DNA from: Cricetomys ansorgei
Taxonomy: Eukaryota; Chordata; Mammalia; Rodentia; Nesomyidae
Length of the DNA stretch: 64,000 nt
Direction of reading: 5' to 3'
NCBI GenBank assembly: GCA_026225945.1
Contig: JAMJFZ010003746.1
Coordinates: 3,654,501-3,718,500, forward strand
The position numbers and the translations under genes were made by a program. Below the pieces are notes generated by a model. That model made no database searches. It was not told where the DNA came from and saw nothing but the letters and a program-made list of their open reading frames with translations. This document shows positions 62,280 to 64,000 of the stretch, piece after piece. Position 1 is the stretch's first letter. Each line of letters opens with the position of its first letter.

Positions 62280-64000
62280 CCATGTATGTCTCTCAGCACT
62301 ATCTACTTATCACCTGTGTCCTTACCATTTGGAAGGCACCACCAGGAGCATTACCTATCTGTAATCAAATAGTTGACTCCCAAGGGAGGCCCTGGGTGAG
62401 TAAGTAAGAGAGCCCTGAACATAGCTGCCAGGCAGAAGAGGGCTCACCATGACATCTGCACATGGTCATAGCACCTGACACCTGGAGGGCAGGAGGACCT
62501 GGGGGCTCAGCTTAGGAAACAGAAAGCTCTGTCAACAGCTAGCACACACAGATCAGCCACCTACTGGGTCTGTGTCTTAGGGAATGCAATTGTCAAACTA
62601 ATCTGCCTATAGCAGATCTCACCCTCCTGGTCAGAAACCCAATCATTCAGAAAACCACACTCATTCAGTATACTGTGAAGCCCAACAAGAAGCCCAGGCA
62701 TAGTCTCCTCTGCTCTTTGCTCTTAGTCTTAGGGGGACCTGGATCCCACCTAAGGGATGGAACAGGTCCCAGCTGGTGTAGGAGCACTCACTAGTCCACA
62801 GTCCATCCTACGCACTGAGTTCCTGCTAGAAGGACCATGTTGCCTTCGTATTCCAAGTGAAGTGGCAGCCGTGGCAGAAGAGGCCATCTCTGTCTCTGAC
62901 AAAACGGAATGGCTCCCAGATGCACCTGTCAATCAAGATCATCAAATGTGATTGGTAAAAATGATTCCTGGCCCCACCTTTGGTGGTTCACTAGCAGCTA
63001 ATTGGGCACCAACAGCTTTTGGGAACAGTAGGCCACATCACTGGGCAATACTCAGCCCCTAGTTCTCTGATCCAAACTTTTGCATAAAAGACAAGGTAAG
63101 AAAGAAGGGGCTGGGATGTATTCAGGGCAGGGCAATTCCTAGGCACATACACAAGACCCTGGTTCAATCCCCCACATATAAATGGATGATGCTTTCTGGA
63201 TGAAGGTGCTGAATAATCATGTCCACACACCTCTTCACAACTACCTTCAAATACTAGTTGTATAGATCCCAACTTTCAGGATGGAGAAAATTAAGCTTCC
63301 TAGCTTAAGTAATTTGTTAAGGAACGTTGTCTCCGGTCAGGCCTGACACTCAGTTTCACACAAGACTAAGTTCAGAGGACCTATCCAGCACCACGGGCAT
63401 GGACACTGAGCCCTGAAAACAGATGTTACCCTAACAACACAGTACTGTCCTGAAGCTAACAGCAGGATTGGGTTGATATGAAGGCCGGAGGATCCAGGGA
63501 CCGGCAGCAAGGGAATTCAAAGCAACCACTGATCATCCACCAATTGGGTAGCATAAGCAACGTGATCACTTTGGTGTGTATGCTGAATGTCCACACTAAA
63601 GACACGCTCCTACCACTGTCATTCTGTCCTAGTCGATTAATGTGACTCCTCTCCCGCTACCAACACTGGAGCTTTATAGGCAGCCTGACTCACCTAAGAG
63701 ACACAGAAGGAACCACCAGGTTCCTACGTCCACCACTGTGCACAAGCACAATTTAAATTGTCAAAATCTTAGATTTGCCTTCTTCATAAACCTTGCAGTT
63801 GAGCCTGTCATGGAGCGTGTGTGCATCCTCGACAAGAGAAGGAAATGGAGTGAGTACACGTAGGGGGCAGGTATACGCCTGTATATGTAGGTATGTCTGG
63901 GTGGGAGGCAGAGGTCAATATAGGGTGTTTTCATCTATCGCCCTCCATCTTACTTTTTGAGACTGGATGGCCAGCAAGCCCCTGGGATCCACCTGTCTCC
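62280..64000. other. Intron 1 right end
   Basis: An ID-type element at about 63107-63180 ('gggctgggatgtattcag...ggttcaatcccccac') and a weak MIR at about 63280-63355. There is no CpG-rich exon encoding the B4GALNT3 N-terminus, so exon 1 lies outside. Confidence 0.6.

Noticed and set aside
62750..62951. Protein-like plus-strand frame (EVAAVAEEAISVSDKTEW)
   Set aside because: Short, no recognised family, no splice sites or polyadenylation context; treated as chance.

Overview
The window is mammalian nuclear DNA from a muroid rodent. It is dense in B1, B2 and ID-type SINEs, long microsatellites, L1 fragments and solo LTRs. The wording of the B2-type elements ('cacccacatggcagctcacaactgtctgtaactcc...') points to a cricetid (hamster, vole or deer mouse group), but that is inference. 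There is no bacterial-style gene organisation, CRISPR array or operon, and almost all long open reading frames are chance or low-complexity frames.

The window holds one recognisable gene, on the minus strand: B4GALNT3, a Golgi beta-1,4-N-acetylgalactosaminyltransferase that makes GalNAc-beta-1,4-GlcNAc (LacdiNAc) termini on glycans. I mapped 18 exons by splice sites, reading phase and protein similarity, from 26052 (5') down to 598 (3'). If the gene has 20 exons as in human (from memory), these are exons 2-19. Exon 1 (cytosolic tail and membrane anchor) lies to the right of 64000 and exon 20 (C-terminus) to the left of 1. All 36 splice junctions are AG/GT and all phases join. The exons total 2,699 nt, about 899 codons. 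In order they encode the stem, a PA14 domain (exons 4-9), a conserved linker (10-13), a long acidic, poorly conserved region (14), and the GT7/CHGN-type catalytic domain (15-19).

Three exons (10, 14 and 15) each carry a one-base length change that breaks an otherwise intact frame. All other exons are clean. Either the assembly has homopolymer-type indel errors here, or this lineage has lost B4GALNT3 function. This is the most consequential observation in the window.

Region by region: 1-600 is intron 19 with a CA microsatellite. 598-26052 is the exon-bearing part, whose introns hold nested SINE/L1 insertions (5.1-8.0 kb), a URR1-like hAT MITE with its target duplication (10.2-10.5 kb) and several microsatellites. 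26053-64000 is the 5' first intron: a 548-bp uninterrupted homopurine tract beside exon 2, ancient L1 and MIR remnants, one ERV1-like LTR, two related solo LTRs each with its own 6-bp target duplication, an inverted B2 pair, and a processed pseudogene bounded by a 9-bp direct repeat. I found no second host gene.
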